DNA of 64,000 nt. It comes from Clostridiales bacterium (GTDB taxonomy: Bacteria; Bacillota; Clostridia; Lachnospirales; Lachnospiraceae). The stretch covers positions 1 through 64,000 of the forward strand of contig JALEHN010000039.1 in assembly GCA_022770525.1 (NCBI GenBank), read 5' to 3'. A program made the position numbers and the translations under genes. Every line of letters starts with the position of its first letter. Within the stretch, counting starts at the first letter, position 1. The notes beneath the pieces are model-generated. The model was not told the DNA's origin and did no database searches. It was given only the letters and a program-made list of their open reading frames with translations. Shown here one piece after another: positions 34,821 through 45,581 of the stretch.

Positions 34821-35078
34821 TGTGGAAATTGTGGATAATGTGGATAGTTGGTGGACATAATGCAGAAAATGTCGAATTACGGTTTTCTAAAACCTTGATT
34901 TTACAGGAAAAAAGCATGAAGAAAGTCGAATCATCGGGAATATTATGTAAATAAAAATATCCACCAAAAAAACTAAAAATATCCACACAGTTATACACAG
35001 AAAATGGTTATAACTATGTGGATATTGTGGATAAGTAGCTGCGATGCTGATAAATACTTATGTTTAGATTGTGGATAA
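34821..35078. promoter_or_regulatory. DnaA-box cluster upstream of the dnaD-dnaI genes
   Basis: Four exact TTATNCACA matches lie at 34830-34838, 34991-34999, 35026-35034 and 35070-35078, three of them on the minus strand. Near-matches lie at 34839-34847, 34957-34965, 34979-34987 and 35017-35025. The whole 399-base gap between murC and dnaD is AT-rich and otherwise empty. It could be a DnaA-regulated promoter, a DnaA-titrating site or part of an origin. Confidence 0.8.
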
Positions 35079-35085
35079 AAAAAGT

Positions 35086-36468
35086 TTAATTTTTGCCAAG
35101 CAATTTTTCTCCGATCAAGACGACATCGCCGGCCCCCATTGTAATCAGTAAGTCACCGTGTTCACAGTTTTTGATCAGGAAGTCTTCAATTTCCTCAAAA
35201 GTCGGGAAGTAATAAGCTTCGCCGCCGGCAGCAGTGATCAGTTCCTGTATATCTCTGGAGTGAATATCTCCCGGATCTTCTTCACGGGCAGGGAAAATAT
35301 CCGCAAGAATCACTTTGTCTGCCAGAGAAAGTGATTTTGCAAAGTCATTTAAAAAGGCTTTTGTTCTTGAGTAAGTGTGCGGCTGGAATACACACCATGT
35401 TGTGTGGTGCGGATAGTTTTTAGCCGCTGTCAGCGTGGCGGTAATTTCTGTCGGGTGATGCGCATAGTCATCAATGACAGTGATGCCGTTGAATTCTCCT
35501 TTATACTCAAAACGCCGGTCTGTACCTTCAAAGGCTAAAAGTCCGCGGCGGATATGTTCCATGGAGATATTTAAGGCCCGTGCAACAGCAATCACCGCGA
35601 GGGCATTGGATACATTATGGATACCCGGAACATTCAGGTGAAAGCGTGCGATTTTTTCTTTGTGATAAAGGACATCAAAAGAAGCATCTGCAACATCATC
35701 AAGAACAATATTCTCGGCGGTATAGTCGTAATTGCCGTTTAATCCGTAAGTAACGACGGGACATGGCAGTTCGTCGCAGATTTCATTGTAATGATCAATC
35801 TCACCGTTGATGACAAGAAGACCGTCTTTCGGAAGCTTGTGTGCAAATTCCCTGAAGGAATGCCGTATATCATCGAGGTCTTTAAAGAAATCCATATGGT
35901 CTTCTTCTATATTTAATATCACCTCGATTTTTGGATTGAACTTAAGGAAGCTGTTTGTATATTCGCAGGCTTCCGTAATAAAATTCTCAGAACGTCCGAT
36001 ACGATAGTTGCCGTGGATCGCTTTTAAGATACCGCCGACAGATATCGTCGGATCGGTGTCAGCGTCAAGTAAGATATGGGACATCATCGAGGTTGTCGTT
36101 GTTTTTCCGTGAGTTCCCGCAACAGCAACGGAATTTTGATAGTTTTTCATAATCTGGCCGAGAAGCTCCGCACGATCCATCATCGGAATCCCTTTTGAGG
36201 CACCGGCTGCAAATTCAGGGTTGTCCGGATGAATAGCCGCAGTGTAGACAATCATATGGATATCATCTGTAATATTTGATGCTTTCTGACCATAGTAAAC
36301 AGTGATACCCTGCGCTTCAAGTTTCTTTGTGATGGCTGACGGCTTGACATCAGAGCCTGAAACAGTAAAACCGCGGTCAAGCAATATTTCTGCAAGTCCG
36401 CTCATGCTGATACCGCCTATGCCCATAAAATGGACTTTAACTGGTTTATTAAAATCAATTTGATACAT
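35086..36468 (-). CDS. murC: UDP-N-acetylmuramate-L-alanine ligase
   Basis: The 460-residue ATP-dependent ligase adds L-Ala to UDP-MurNAc in peptidoglycan precursor synthesis. It shows the UDP-binding HFMGIGGISMSGLA, the ATP loop VAGTHGKTTTTSM, NIEEDHMDFF, HNVSNALAVIAVA and DDYAHHPTEI. ATG 36468 (MYQIDFNKPVKVHFMGIGG) follows GGGATGTG. The neighbouring genes on this strand (dnaD, dnaI, prs) are all housekeeping. Confidence 0.96.
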   Translation of the reverse strand: MYQIDFNKPVKVHFMGIGGISMSGLAEILLDRGFTVSGSDVKPSAITKKLEAQGITVYYGQKASNITDDIHMIVYTAAIHPDNPEFAAGASKGIPMMDRAELLGQIMKNYQNSVAVAGTHGKTTTTSMMSHILLDADTDPTISVGGILKAIHGNYRIGRSENFITEACEYTNSFLKFNPKIEVILNIEEDHMDFFKDLDDIRHSFREFAHKLPKDGLLVINGEIDHYNEICDELPCPVVTYGLNGNYDYTAENIVLDDVADASFDVLYHKEKIARFHLNVPGIHNVSNALAVIAVARALNISMEHIRRGLLAFEGTDRRFEYKGEFNGITVIDDYAHHPTEITATLTAAKNYPHHTTWCVFQPHTYSRTKAFLNDFAKSLSLADKVILADIFPAREEDPGDIHSRDIQELITAAGGEAYYFPTFEEIEDFLIKNCEHGDLLITMGAGDVVLIGEKLLGKN

Positions 36469-36618
36469 TATTACACATCCCAATCATTGTATAAAATTGT
36501 GTATTGACATTGTAATAAGTACAATGTCAATACTAACTCCATTATAAACACAGTTGTAAAAAAAATCAAATACTATCAAAAAAAATATGAAGGGCAAAAT
36601 ATACTGGAGTTAATGTAT

Positions 36619-36662
36619 ACAGGCAGGTAATTTCGGCACCGAAATTACCGTATGAAAGTCTT
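36619..36662. repeat. Palindromic dispersed repeat, copy B
   Basis: The arms GGTAATTTCGG and CCGAAATTACC form a perfect 11-base inverted repeat with a 2-base centre, flanked by ACAGGCA and GTATGAAAGTCT as in copy A at 16722. It lies about 150 bases upstream of murC and 360 bases upstream of glgC. The rest of this 554-base gap is AT-rich with no gene I can support. Confidence 0.85.
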
Positions 36663-36951
36663 TTGGCTTCGGATTTTGGCCATGAAATTTTATGAAGAAA
36701 AAGTGCATAATAAAGCGGATTTTCCGAAAAAAAGAAAAAAGAAGAGATGGAAAAATAAGTCATTTTTTGCCCCGGATTTTGAAGTAAATGGTAAAAATGT
36801 GTCATTTTAATGAAAAAAATATGCAAAATTTACTAAAAATTTTAATGCGGTTTTGTTAAAAAATGTCGATTACATAAAGAGAATAACCGAATTTAGTTGG
36901 GAGGATTGCATATAAATCACTTTAAAATAATAAAAAAATTGGTAATAAGTA

Positions 36952-36980
36952 TTCACATTTTATGGAAAAAGTGTTATAAT
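36952..36980 (+). promoter_or_regulatory. Promoter of the glgC-glgD operon
   Basis: TTCACA (36952-36957) and TATAAT (36975-36980) are spaced by 17 bases, 43 bases before the glgC start. Confidence 0.75.
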
Positions 36981-37022
36981 GAATGAACAAATCAAAATGA
37001 CAAAACAACAAGAGGTGGTAAC

Positions 37023-38294
37023 GTGATTAAGAAGGAAATGATAGCCATGCTTTTAGCAGGCGGCCAGGGCAGCAGACTTGGTGTATTAACGGCAAATGTG
37101 GCAAAACCTGCAGTTTCATTTGGCGGTAAATATCGTATCATTGATTTCCCGTTAAGCAACTGTATTAATTCGGGAATTGACACAGTGGGTGTATTAACAC
37201 AGTACAGACATTTAAGACTGAATACCCATATTGGTATTGGTATTCCTTGGGATCTGGACAGAAATTACGGTGGTGTGACATTGCTTCCGCCATATGAAAA
37301 GAAAGAAAATACAGACTGGTATACAGGTACAGCAAATGCGATCTACCAGAATATTGAATACATAGAGTCATATAATCCTGAATATGTATTGATTCTCGGC
37401 GGTGATCATATTTACAAAATGGACTATGAAGTGATGCTTGATTTCCATAAAGCTAAAAATGCCGAAGTCACTGTGGCATGTATGCCTGTACCTTGGGAAG
37501 ATGCAAGCAGATTCGGTGTTGTCGTTGCCGATGACAACAGCAACATTAAAGAGTTTGAAGAAAAACCTGAGAAGCCAAGTTCAAACCTGGCATCTATGGG
37601 TATCTACATATTTAACTGGCCGACACTTCGTGAAGCGCTGCTTACACTGAAAGATCAGCCGGGATGTGACTTTGGTAAGCACGTGATTCCATATGTTCAT
37701 GAGAAGACACATAACTGCTATGTTTACGAATTCAACGGTTACTGGAAAGATGTCGGAACACTGGGTGCATACTGGGAGTCCAATATGGAACTGATCGATA
37801 TTATTCCTGAGTTTAACCTTTATGAAGAGTTCTGGAAAATATATACAAACAACAACTCCACAGCACCTCAGTATTTCGGTGAAGATGCGAAAGTTGAAAG
37901 ATGTATTATCGGTGAAGGCACAGAAATTTACGGACAGGTTTCAGGCAGTGTGATCGGCGATGGCGTAACCATCGGCGCCGGCACGGTTGTCCGTGATTCA
38001 ATCGTTATGTCAGGCACGACCATCGGCGAAAATTGCGTGATCGATAAATCTATCATCGCTGAAAATATTACAATTGGTGATAATGTTAAGTTCGGTGTTG
38101 GTGAGTATGCGCCAAACGTTCTCAATCCAAAGGTATATGCGTTTGATCTTGTTACGGTTTCTGAAGGTTCTGTGATTCCGAGTAATGTATCTGTCGGCAA
38201 GAATACAGCAATCGTAGGTGTGACAACGGCAGAGGATTATCCGGACGGATTACTGGAAAGCGGACATTGTATTGTTAAGGCAGGTGAAATCTAA
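37023..38294 (+). CDS. glgC: Glucose-1-phosphate adenylyltransferase
   Basis: The 423-residue catalytic subunit makes ADP-glucose for glycogen synthesis. It has [30 protein letters not shown], the [11 protein letters not shown] loop, FEEKP, and a C-terminal left-handed beta-helix with hexapeptide repeats. GTG 37023 follows AGAGGTGG. It overlaps glgD by one base (TAATG), so the two subunits are made together. Confidence 0.96.
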   Translation: MIKKEMIAMLLAGGQGSRLGVLTANVAKPAVSFGGKYRIIDFPLSNCINSGIDTVGVLTQYRHLRLNTHIGIGIPWDLDRNYGGVTLLPPYEKKENTDWYTGTANAIYQNIEYIESYNPEYVLILGGDHIYKMDYEVMLDFHKAKNAEVTVACMPVPWEDASRFGVVVADDNSNIKEFEEKPEKPSSNLASMGIYIFNWPTLREALLTLKDQPGCDFGKHVIPYVHEKTHNCYVYEFNGYWKDVGTLGAYWESNMELIDIIPEFNLYEEFWKIYTNNNSTAPQYFGEDAKVERCIIGEGTEIYGQVSGSVIGDGVTIGAGTVVRDSIVMSGTTIGENCVIDKSIIAENITIGDNVKFGVGEYAPNVLNPKVYAFDLVTVSEGSVIPSNVSVGKNTAIVGVTTAEDYPDGLLESGHCIVKAGEI

Positions 38295-39418
38295 TGAGAG
38301 CGATTGGTATTATTTTAGCAGGTGGTAATAGTAATAGAATGAAGGAGTTGTCTAAAAAGCGTGCAGTGGCAGCGATGCCGACAGCCGGAAGCTACAGAGC
38401 GATTGACTTTGCGCTTTCAAACATGGCAAACTCCCATATTAAAAAAGTAGCTGTGCTTACACAGTATAACTCAAAATCATTAAATCAGCATTTAAATTCA
38501 TCAAAATGGTGGGATTTCGGAAGAAAACAGGGGGGACTTTATCTTCTGACACCATCCATTACAGCTGATAACAGCAGCTGGTACAGAGGTACGGCAGATG
38601 CCATTTATCAGAATCTGGACTTTTTGAAAAACAGCCATGAACCGTATGTTGTGATCGCATCCGGTGACTGCGTTTATAAAATGGACTACGGCAAGATGCT
38701 TGAGTATCATATTGCTAAAAAGGCAGATATTACAGTGGCATACAAAGAACTGTCAGATGAAGAAGATGACCTGACAAGATTTGGTATTCTTAATGTTGAT
38801 GAGGATGGCAGAATCACAGATTTCGAAGAAAAACCGCTTGTTGCAAAAGCAAACTGTGTATCAGCAGGTGTTTATGTACTTCGAAGAAGACACCTCATTG
38901 ATTTAATTGAAAAAGCAAATTCTGAGAGCCGTTATGATCTCGTTAAAGATATTCTGATCAGATATAAGGATCAGAAAAAGATTTACGGATATAAGATGGA
39001 AGGATATTGGAGAAATATCGCTACAACAGAATCTTATTTCAAGACAAATATGGATTTCCTGAAAAAAGATGTCAGAGATTACTTCTTCAAAGAATATCCT
39101 TCAGTTTTAACAAAAGTATCGGATCTGCCGCCGGCAAAATATAATCCGGGTGCATTTTTACAGAACAGCCTTATTTCAAGCGGATGTATTATCAACGGAC
39201 GTGTTGAAAATTCAGTTTTGTTTAAGAAAGTGTATGTCGGCAACAATTGTGTAATCAAGAATTCCATTATTCTTAATGATGTTTATATCGGCGACAATAC
39301 AGTGATTGAAAACTGTATCGTGGAAAGCCGTGATACAATCCGTGCCAATGCTTCCTATATAGGCAAAGACGGCGAAATTAAGATTGTCATCGAGGATAGT
39401 GAGAGATATATTATCTAA
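38294..39418 (+). CDS. glgD: Glucose-1-phosphate adenylyltransferase, GlgD subunit
   Basis: The 374-residue GlgC paralogue keeps the nucleotidyltransferase fold (GIILAGGNSNRMKELSKKRAVAAM) and hexapeptide C-terminus. In its substrate loops it departs from GlgC, as expected of the non-catalytic or modulatory GlgD subunit of Firmicutes. It is translationally coupled to glgC. Confidence 0.94.
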   Translation: MRAIGIILAGGNSNRMKELSKKRAVAAMPTAGSYRAIDFALSNMANSHIKKVAVLTQYNSKSLNQHLNSSKWWDFGRKQGGLYLLTPSITADNSSWYRGTADAIYQNLDFLKNSHEPYVVIASGDCVYKMDYGKMLEYHIAKKADITVAYKELSDEEDDLTRFGILNVDEDGRITDFEEKPLVAKANCVSAGVYVLRRRHLIDLIEKANSESRYDLVKDILIRYKDQKKIYGYKMEGYWRNIATTESYFKTNMDFLKKDVRDYFFKEYPSVLTKVSDLPPAKYNPGAFLQNSLISSGCIINGRVENSVLFKKVYVGNNCVIKNSIILNDVYIGDNTVIENCIVESRDTIRANASYIGKDGEIKIVIEDSERYII

Positions 39419-39450
39419 CGCGTTACATGCGTTGAAGGGGGATTTACACG

Positions 39451-39735
39451 ATGCAGATTACAGATGTACGGGTCAGAAAAGTAAGCAAAGAAGGTAAGAT
39501 GAAAGCTGTCGTTTCCATTACGCTGGATAACGAATTTGTTGTTCATGATATTAAAGTGATTGAAGGGGAAAAAGGCCTGTTTATCGCTATGCCGAGCAGA
39601 AAAGCGGCAGACGGCGAATACAGAGATATTGCTCATCCGATCAACTCAGATACACGTGAAAAGATTCAGTCGATCATTCTTGAAAAGTACGAAATTGCAG
39701 CGTTGGAAAGCAGTGAAGATTTAGGGGAACTGTAA
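39451..39735 (+). CDS. spoVG: Septation protein SpoVG
   Basis: The 94-residue nucleic-acid-binding regulator begins [11 protein letters not shown] and contains [24 protein letters not shown], the family signature. In Firmicutes it affects asymmetric septation, sporulation and surface genes. It follows glgD by about 30 bases and may share its transcript. A hairpin follows. Confidence 0.96.
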   Translation: MQITDVRVRKVSKEGKMKAVVSITLDNEFVVHDIKVIEGEKGLFIAMPSRKAADGEYRDIAHPINSDTREKIQSIILEKYEIAALESSEDLGEL

Positions 39736-39763
39736 CAGAAGATGATTACAATTAAATAAATAA

Positions 39764-39802
39764 GCAACAGCAAGAGGCGGGGTTACCTGCCTCTTGTTGT
39801 TG
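39764..39802 (+). terminator. Terminator-like hairpin after spoVG
   Basis: A stem of 14-15 bases (39764-39778 with 39789-39802, core CAAGAGGC/GCCTCTTG) follows spoVG. The T-content is mixed with G rather than a clean run. Confidence 0.6.
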
Positions 39803-39831
39803 TGTGCGGGTATGGACCAATCTTTCATCGC

Positions 39832-39924
39832 CTTATCCCTTGACAAAGGCACCCTGTTTTATCGGAGGTTTGTATGCGCTTATATTTTCAGCTGACTTAT
39901 CCCTTGACAAAGATACCCTGTTTT
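39832..39924. repeat. 29-bp direct repeats, period 64 bp, between spoVG and pth
   Basis: Copies at 39832-39860 and 39896-39924 match at 27 of 29 positions and contain CTTATCCCTTGACAAAG, then ACCCTGTTTT. Weak similarity also extends leftward (TTTCA, then TGTGTGCG against TGTATGCG), suggesting a longer decayed duplication. The TTGACA in each copy resembles a -35 box, but no matching -10 is clear. Confidence 0.8.
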
Positions 39925-39981
39925 GGATATGATAGCTGTTGGAATAAGCATCATAGAGTTTTTATTAAAGAGGTGAGTTTT

Positions 39982-40551
39982 ATGTATTTGATCGCAGGTC
40001 TTGGCAATCCTACCCGTCAGTATGAAGGGACAAGACACAATGCCGGTTTTTGTGTCATAGACCGGATTTCGAAGGATTATAATATACCAGTGGAAACGAA
40101 GAAATATAAAGCACTTTGCGGGCAGGGATATATCGAAGGTCAGAAAGTATTGCTTGTAAAGCCTCAGACTTTCATGAACTTAAGCGGTGAAAGTATCCGG
40201 GAGGCAGCTGATTTTTATAAAATAGCGCCGGAAGATATTATCGTCATTTTTGATGATGTCAGTCTTGATGTGGGTCAGCTGAGAATCCGTATGAAAGGAA
40301 GCGCCGGCGGCCATAATGGGATTAAGAGTATTATAGCGCATCTTGGCAGTCAGGATTTTCCGCGTATTAAGGTCGGTGTCGGTGAAAAGCCGGCGGGATG
40401 GGATCTGGCGGATTATGTGCTGGGCAAATTTTCGGGTGATGATAAGTTAAAGATTGAAGAAGCATGTAAAGATGCATCGGATGCGGTGAAACTGTGGCTG
40501 ACAGAAGGCGCGGCGGCAGCAATGAACCGGTATAACACGAAAAAGAAGTAA
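39982..40551 (+). CDS. pth: Peptidyl-tRNA hydrolase
   Basis: The 189-residue enzyme frees tRNA from peptidyl-tRNA. It has IAGLGNPTRQYEGTRHNAGF with the catalytic His, KPQTFMNLSGESI and DDVSLDVGQLRIRMKGSAGGHNGIKSI. ATG 39982 follows AAAGAGGTGAG; the open frame extends to 39874 but that part overlaps the repeat and lacks family sequence. It precedes mfd, a common Firmicute arrangement. Confidence 0.96.
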   Translation: MYLIAGLGNPTRQYEGTRHNAGFCVIDRISKDYNIPVETKKYKALCGQGYIEGQKVLLVKPQTFMNLSGESIREAADFYKIAPEDIIVIFDDVSLDVGQLRIRMKGSAGGHNGIKSIIAHLGSQDFPRIKVGVGEKPAGWDLADYVLGKFSGDDKLKIEEACKDASDAVKLWLTEGAAAAMNRYNTKKK

Positions 40552-40592
40552 ATGAAAGAATCATATCGGATGATTACCGGAGGAGGGATAAT

Positions 40593-43500
40593 TTGAAGGC
40601 ATTGACAGAACCGATGCAGCAGCTTGAGACTGTGGCGGAAATAAAGCAGGATATTGCGGCAAAAAGGCTGCCTGTTGTCATTGACGGATGTATTGATGCG
40701 TCTAAAGGACACCTTGTATATACATTATCGGAAAGCTTCAGGAACAGACTTATTGTCACATACAATGATATCCGCGCCAAAGAACTGTATGAGAATTATA
40801 AGTTCTTTGACAGAAATGTGAAGATTTATCCATCCAAGGATCTGATATTTTACAGTGCAGATGTTCATGGCGGATTGATTGTCAGACAGCGGCTTGAGGC
40901 ACTGCGCTGTCTTATTGACCGGACACCGGTAACCATTGTGACAACGATCGACGGGCTGATGGACAGTATACTGCGGCTTGATCGGATAGAAAAAAGTGTG
41001 AAAAAGCTGGCTGTCGGTGATATCGTGGATCTGGAGAAACTGATTCGTTCCCTTGTTGATATGGGTTTTGAGAGAATGGGACAGGTGGAAGGTCCGGGGC
41101 AGTTTTCTGTTCGGGGCGGTATTCTTGATATTTACAATATGTCCGACGACTGTCCTTACAGAATTGAGTTTTTTGATGATGAGATCGATTCAATGCGAAG
41201 CTTTGATGTTGAAAGCCAGCGATCCATTGAAAACTGCGCTCAGATCTGTATATATCCGGCGTCAGAATTTGTATTTACAGAGTCTGTGATCGAAGCGGGC
41301 ATCCGGAAAATGAAGGATGAGACAGACAAGCTTGCAAAAATCTTTAAAAAACAGGGAAAGCTTGAATCAGCAGCAAGAATACGTCAGACGATTGCGGAGA
41401 CGGAAGAAGACATGAGGGCATCCTTATGTACAACAAATATTGACGCTTATATTCGTTTTTTTTACGATGATACGGTAACATTTCTTGACTATTTTGATAA
41501 TGATGAAAGCATCATATTTCTGGATGAGCCAAACAGGATTGAAGAAAAAGGTCAGGCTGTGGAATATGAATTCAGGGAAGGTATGACAGGACGTCTCGAA
41601 AAGGGATATATACTGCCGCCGCAGATGGACTTACTGTATCCGATGAAAGCACTGTGGCATAAGTTTGAAAAGATGAGAACCGTAGGTTTTCTGACCTTAA
41701 ACCAGAAGCTTAAAATGCTTGATATCAGAAAAAACTACAGTATGACGGTACGTTCGATTCATACTTATAACAGTGATTTTGAAATGCTTGTGAAGGAATT
41801 AAAGGCATGGAAAAAGAATCAGTATAAGATTTTGCTTGTATCCAGTTCTGCCACAAGGGCAAAACGGCTGGCCACAGACCTTCTGGAATATGATCTGAAT
41901 GCATTTTATACCGAAGATCAGGACAGAGTGATCGGTGCCGGTGAAATTATGATTGTCGCGGGAAATTTAAATCAGGGGATGGAATATCCGCTGATTAAAT
42001 TTGCTGTCGTGGCGGAAAGTGATATTTTTGGCCAGGATAAAAAGAAGCGTCGGCGCAAAGCAAAGTATGGCGGACAGAAAATCCAGAGCTTTCTTGAATT
42101 AAATATCGGCGATTATGTTGTTCATGAAAGTTATGGCGTAGGTATTTACCGGGGTATTGAAAAGATTGAAGTTGACCATGTTGAAAAAGATTATATCAAA
42201 ATCGAATATGCGGGGGGCGGCAATCTTTATGTACTTGCAACCCAGCTTGACGCTGTACAGAAGTATGCGGGCGCTGATGCCAAAAAACCAAAGATTAATA
42301 AGCTGAACAGTCAGGACTGGGCAAAAACAAAGTCAAGGGTCCGGGGAGCGGTAAAGGAGCTGGCACAGGATTTGATTGCTTTGTATGCGGCCAGACAGTC
42401 CGAACAGGGATATCCGTTTGCAGAGGATACACTGTGGCAGCGGGAATTTGAGGAAATGTTTCCTTATACAGAAACCGATGATCAGTTAAATGCCATTGAA
42501 GCCGTTAAAAAAGATATGGAAAGTACAAAAATTATGGACCGGCTCATCTGCGGTGATGTGGGCTACGGCAAAACAGAGGTGGCTATCCGGGCAGCGTTTA
42601 AAGCAGTTCAGGATGGCAAGCAGGTTGTGCTGCTTGTGCCTACAACGATTCTGGCGCAGCAGCATTATAATACTTTTGTGCAGCGTATGAAGGATTATCC
42701 TGTAAATATCGATATGATGTCCAGATTCAGGACGAAGGCTCAGCAGGCGGAAACAGTAAAAAAATTGAAGAAAGGCCTGGTTGATATTCTGATCGGAACA
42801 CACAGAGTCTTATCCAAAGATGTGGAATTTAAGGATCTGGGGCTTCTGATCGTTGATGAGGAACAGCGTTTTGGTGTGGCACATAAAGAAAAAATCAAGC
42901 AGATGCGCCATAATGTTGATGTACTGACATTGACGGCAACGCCGATTCCGCGGACGCTGCATATGAGTCTGATCGGAATCCGCGATATGAGTGTTCTTGA
43001 AGAACCGCCTCAGGACCGTATGCCGATTCAGACTTATGTGATGGAGTTTAATGAAGAAATGGTCCGGGAAGCGATTCTTCGTGAGCTTGGCAGGGGCGGT
43101 CAGGTTTATTATGTATTTAACCGTGTCAATGGTATTGCGGAAATGGCCAATATGATCGCGGGACTTGTGCCGGAAGCCGAAGTGGCATTTGCCCACGGGC
43201 AAATGAGCGAGCGGGAGCTGGAGAAAATTATGTTCCGTTTTATTAACGGAGAGATTGATGTCCTTGTGTCAACAACGATCATCGAGACGGGGCTTGATAT
43301 TTCAAATGTGAATACAATGATTATCCATGATGCGGATAAACTGGGATTATCACAGCTTTATCAGCTGCGGGGCCGAGTGGGACGTTCAAGCCGCATGGCC
43401 TATGCGTTTTTGCTGTACCGGCGAAATACGATGCTTCGTGAGGTGGCGGAAAAGCGGCTTTCGGCAATCCGGGAATTTACGGAACTTGGCTCCGGCTTTA

Positions 43501-44108
43501 AAATTGCCATGAAGGATCTTGAAATCCGCGGTGCCGGCAATCTCCTCGGTGCCCAGCAGAGCGGCCATATGGAAGCGGTCGGTTATGATTTATACTGCAA
43601 GATGCTTGGTGAAGCCGTCGGACAGCTTAAAGGTGAAGCTGTCAGTGAGGACTTTGAAACAACGGTGGATATGGATATTGACGCATTTATTCCGGCTTCT
43701 TATATTAAAAATGAGATGCAGAAGCTTGAAATTTATAAGCGTATAGCCGCAATAAGCAGTGAGGAAGATTATGATGAAATGGCAGGCGAGCTGATTGACA
43801 GATACGGTGAGATGCCAAGACCCGCACAAAACCTTCTGCAGATCGCACTGATCCGTTCCATGGCCCATGAAGCGGGTATTGCCCAGATGACGCAGAAAGG
43901 GCAGGAAACAAAGTTTGTAATGTATGAAAAGGCGGATGTCGATATATTAAAAATTCCGCCGCTGATTGAAAAATATAAAAATGTACTGCATTTTACGCCG
44001 GCTCAGATACCGTATTTTACAATGCGTATCAGGAAAATGAATACGCAGGAACTGCTGAAATGTGAAAAAAATGTGATAAAAGATATGAAAGCATTGATAC
44101 AGCATTAA
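40593..44108 (+). CDS. mfd: Transcription-repair coupling factor
   Basis: The 1171-residue protein removes stalled RNA polymerase and recruits UvrA. It has UvrB-like N-terminal domains, the polymerase-interaction region ([17 protein letters not shown]), helicase motifs [16 protein letters not shown] and [14 protein letters not shown], the translocation motif and a C-terminal regulatory domain. Translation starts at TTG 40593 after GGAGGAGGG. Length is normal for the family. Confidence 0.96.
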   Translation: MKALTEPMQQLETVAEIKQDIAAKRLPVVIDGCIDASKGHLVYTLSESFRNRLIVTYNDIRAKELYENYKFFDRNVKIYPSKDLIFYSADVHGGLIVRQRLEALRCLIDRTPVTIVTTIDGLMDSILRLDRIEKSVKKLAVGDIVDLEKLIRSLVDMGFERMGQVEGPGQFSVRGGILDIYNMSDDCPYRIEFFDDEIDSMRSFDVESQRSIENCAQICIYPASEFVFTESVIEAGIRKMKDETDKLAKIFKKQGKLESAARIRQTIAETEEDMRASLCTTNIDAYIRFFYDDTVTFLDYFDNDESIIFLDEPNRIEEKGQAVEYEFREGMTGRLEKGYILPPQMDLLYPMKALWHKFEKMRTVGFLTLNQKLKMLDIRKNYSMTVRSIHTYNSDFEMLVKELKAWKKNQYKILLVSSSATRAKRLATDLLEYDLNAFYTEDQDRVIGAGEIMIVAGNLNQGMEYPLIKFAVVAESDIFGQDKKKRRRKAKYGGQKIQSFLELNIGDYVVHESYGVGIYRGIEKIEVDHVEKDYIKIEYAGGGNLYVLATQLDAVQKYAGADAKKPKINKLNSQDWAKTKSRVRGAVKELAQDLIALYAARQSEQGYPFAEDTLWQREFEEMFPYTETDDQLNAIEAVKKDMESTKIMDRLICGDVGYGKTEVAIRAAFKAVQDGKQVVLLVPTTILAQQHYNTFVQRMKDYPVNIDMMSRFRTKAQQAETVKKLKKGLVDILIGTHRVLSKDVEFKDLGLLIVDEEQRFGVAHKEKIKQMRHNVDVLTLTATPIPRTLHMSLIGIRDMSVLEEPPQDRMPIQTYVMEFNEEMVREAILRELGRGGQVYYVFNRVNGIAEMANMIAGLVPEAEVAFAHGQMSERELEKIMFRFINGEIDVLVSTTIIETGLDISNVNTMIIHDADKLGLSQLYQLRGRVGRSSRMAYAFLLYRRNTMLREVAEKRLSAIREFTELGSGFKIAMKDLEIRGAGNLLGAQQSGHMEAVGYDLYCKMLGEAVGQLKGEAVSEDFETTVDMDIDAFIPASYIKNEMQKLEIYKRIAAISSEEDYDEMAGELIDRYGEMPRPAQNLLQIALIRSMAHEAGIAQMTQKGQETKFVMYEKADVDILKIPPLIEKYKNVLHFTPAQIPYFTMRIRKMNTQELLKCEKNVIKDMKALIQH

Positions 44109-44183
44109 AAATCAATTATAATGATGTGGATATGATGCGGCTGTATGCCGACTTAAAATTGAAAGGATAAAAAGGATAAGAAA

Positions 44184-45446
44184 ATGAAAAAATTTTACAA
44201 AAAAAGTATCGTCAGCATACTTTTAGTGATGATTCTTGTGTTTACATTTGCTGCCGGATGTTCTAAAAAAGACAGCAGCAGTGACACATCGGGAGAAACC
44301 GCCCAAAGCGGCGAAGAAACAACAGGCAGCGCTGTGGTGGCGGAATACGGTACGGAACCGGTGAAGGTTAATCCTGATGAAATTGCGCTTAAAGTCGGCG
44401 ATTTTGAAATGACTGCCGCGGAAATGTTTTACAGTTATTATTCAATGAAGAATACATTTGAAATGTATTATGGACTTACAGACTGGGGACAGCAGCTTTA
44501 TGAAGGTTATTCCTATGGCGATTATCTGAAGTCAAATATAGAGTCGCAGATGCTTAACCTTGCTTATCTGATGACAAAAGCAGAGGAACTGGGCATTGAA
44601 CTGACAGAAGAAGAAATCACTGAGGCTAAAGAAGAAGTGGCTTCAGCTTTCGCGTCACTGCCTGATGAAGATAAGGAAACGTATGGATTTACGGAAGATA
44701 ATCTTCTGAAGCTCAATGAGCATATGAAACTCGCCAATAAAGTGATGGAACAGCTTGAGAGTGATGCGGCTGCAGCACTGACCGATGAAGAAAAGGCATC
44801 ATGTAAATACAGAAAAATCCAGCACATTCTGATATCGACGATGGATGGACCTTCATCTACAGAAAGCGGCGATACATCTGAATCGGAGTCAGGCGCTGAA
44901 ACGGAGTCACCGGAAGAATCCGAATATAAAGCAGAGCAGTTACAGCTTGCCAAAGAAGTGCTTGAAAAAGTAAAATCCGGCGAGGACTTTGAAAAACTGG
45001 CTGAAGAATACACAGCGGACAGCGGTGTTGAATATTCAATCAATGCTGATGGGCAGACACCGGATGGCGCGACGATGGTTACAGAGTTTTCTGAAGCGGC
45101 CAATGCCCTCGGTGAAGGGGAAATCAGTGATATTGTAGAAACACAGTACGGTTATCACATTATTAAATGTGTATCCTTAAACGATGAAGATGCTGCCAAA
45201 GAAGCAGAGCAGAATCTTGCGTACACAAATATTACAGAGGCTTATCAGACATGGCTTGAAAGTGCGGAATATACGTTCTCTGATACATGGAAAGACTATG
45301 TGATCATTAATCCGAAGGTTGAACTGGAAAGCGAGACAAATGAGGAAACAGACAGCACGGCAGAAGAAACTGTGGCTGATGAAGCGGAAAGTGAAGCAGA
45401 AAGCGAAAGTGCAGAAGAAAGCGAAAGTACGGCGGAAAGCGAATAA
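44184..45446 (+). CDS. Parvulin-type peptidyl-prolyl isomerase lipoprotein (PrsA-like foldase)
   Basis: The 420-residue protein has a signal peptide and lipobox-like FAAGCS, a SurA/PrsA-like helical chaperone part (about 60-205) and a parvulin domain with QHILIS and TQYGYHIIKCV. An acidic Ser/Glu-rich insertion splits the parvulin region, and the last ~35 residues are almost entirely Glu, Ser, Ala and Thr. It should help fold exported proteins. It follows mfd by 75 bases, the order seen in many Clostridia. Confidence 0.88.
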   Translation: MKKFYKKSIVSILLVMILVFTFAAGCSKKDSSSDTSGETAQSGEETTGSAVVAEYGTEPVKVNPDEIALKVGDFEMTAAEMFYSYYSMKNTFEMYYGLTDWGQQLYEGYSYGDYLKSNIESQMLNLAYLMTKAEELGIELTEEEITEAKEEVASAFASLPDEDKETYGFTEDNLLKLNEHMKLANKVMEQLESDAAAALTDEEKASCKYRKIQHILISTMDGPSSTESGDTSESESGAETESPEESEYKAEQLQLAKEVLEKVKSGEDFEKLAEEYTADSGVEYSINADGQTPDGATMVTEFSEAANALGEGEISDIVETQYGYHIIKCVSLNDEDAAKEAEQNLAYTNITEAYQTWLESAEYTFSDTWKDYVIINPKVELESETNEETDSTAEETVADEAESEAESESAEESESTAESE

Positions 45447-45457
45447 AATCAAAGCAC

Positions 45458-45485
45458 AAAAGGGATGTTTTAACATCCCTTTTTG
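45458..45485 (+). terminator. Rho-independent terminator
   Basis: A 12-base stem AAAAGGGATGTT/AACATCCCTTTT with a very short loop lies just after the foldase gene. Confidence 0.9.
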
Positions 45486-45581
45486 TATAGGCATGATGGG
45501 AAAAAAGTGATTTCAATAAACATCATTTGCTGAAAAGAGAGGATTGCGGCAAATACATAAGCCGGAGAAAGGAGAAGTCTT

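Noticed and set aside
34700-35085. Definite chromosomal origin
   Set aside because: DnaA boxes are present, but dnaA, dnaN and other usual origin neighbours are absent and skew cannot be judged from this window alone.
36566-36826. 86-residue open frame between murC and glgC
   Set aside because: It is composed of AT-rich low-complexity sequence and overlaps the palindromic repeat; no ribosome binding site and no protein-like pattern.
37023-39418. glgC and glgD as a recent tandem duplication
   Set aside because: The two products are strongly diverged, and this gene pair is a standard arrangement in Firmicutes.
44564-45103. 179-residue open frame on the minus strand, Ser-rich
   Set aside because: It is the antisense shadow of the foldase gene; Ser runs arise from Glu/Ser-rich codons on the other strand. 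No ribosome binding site.
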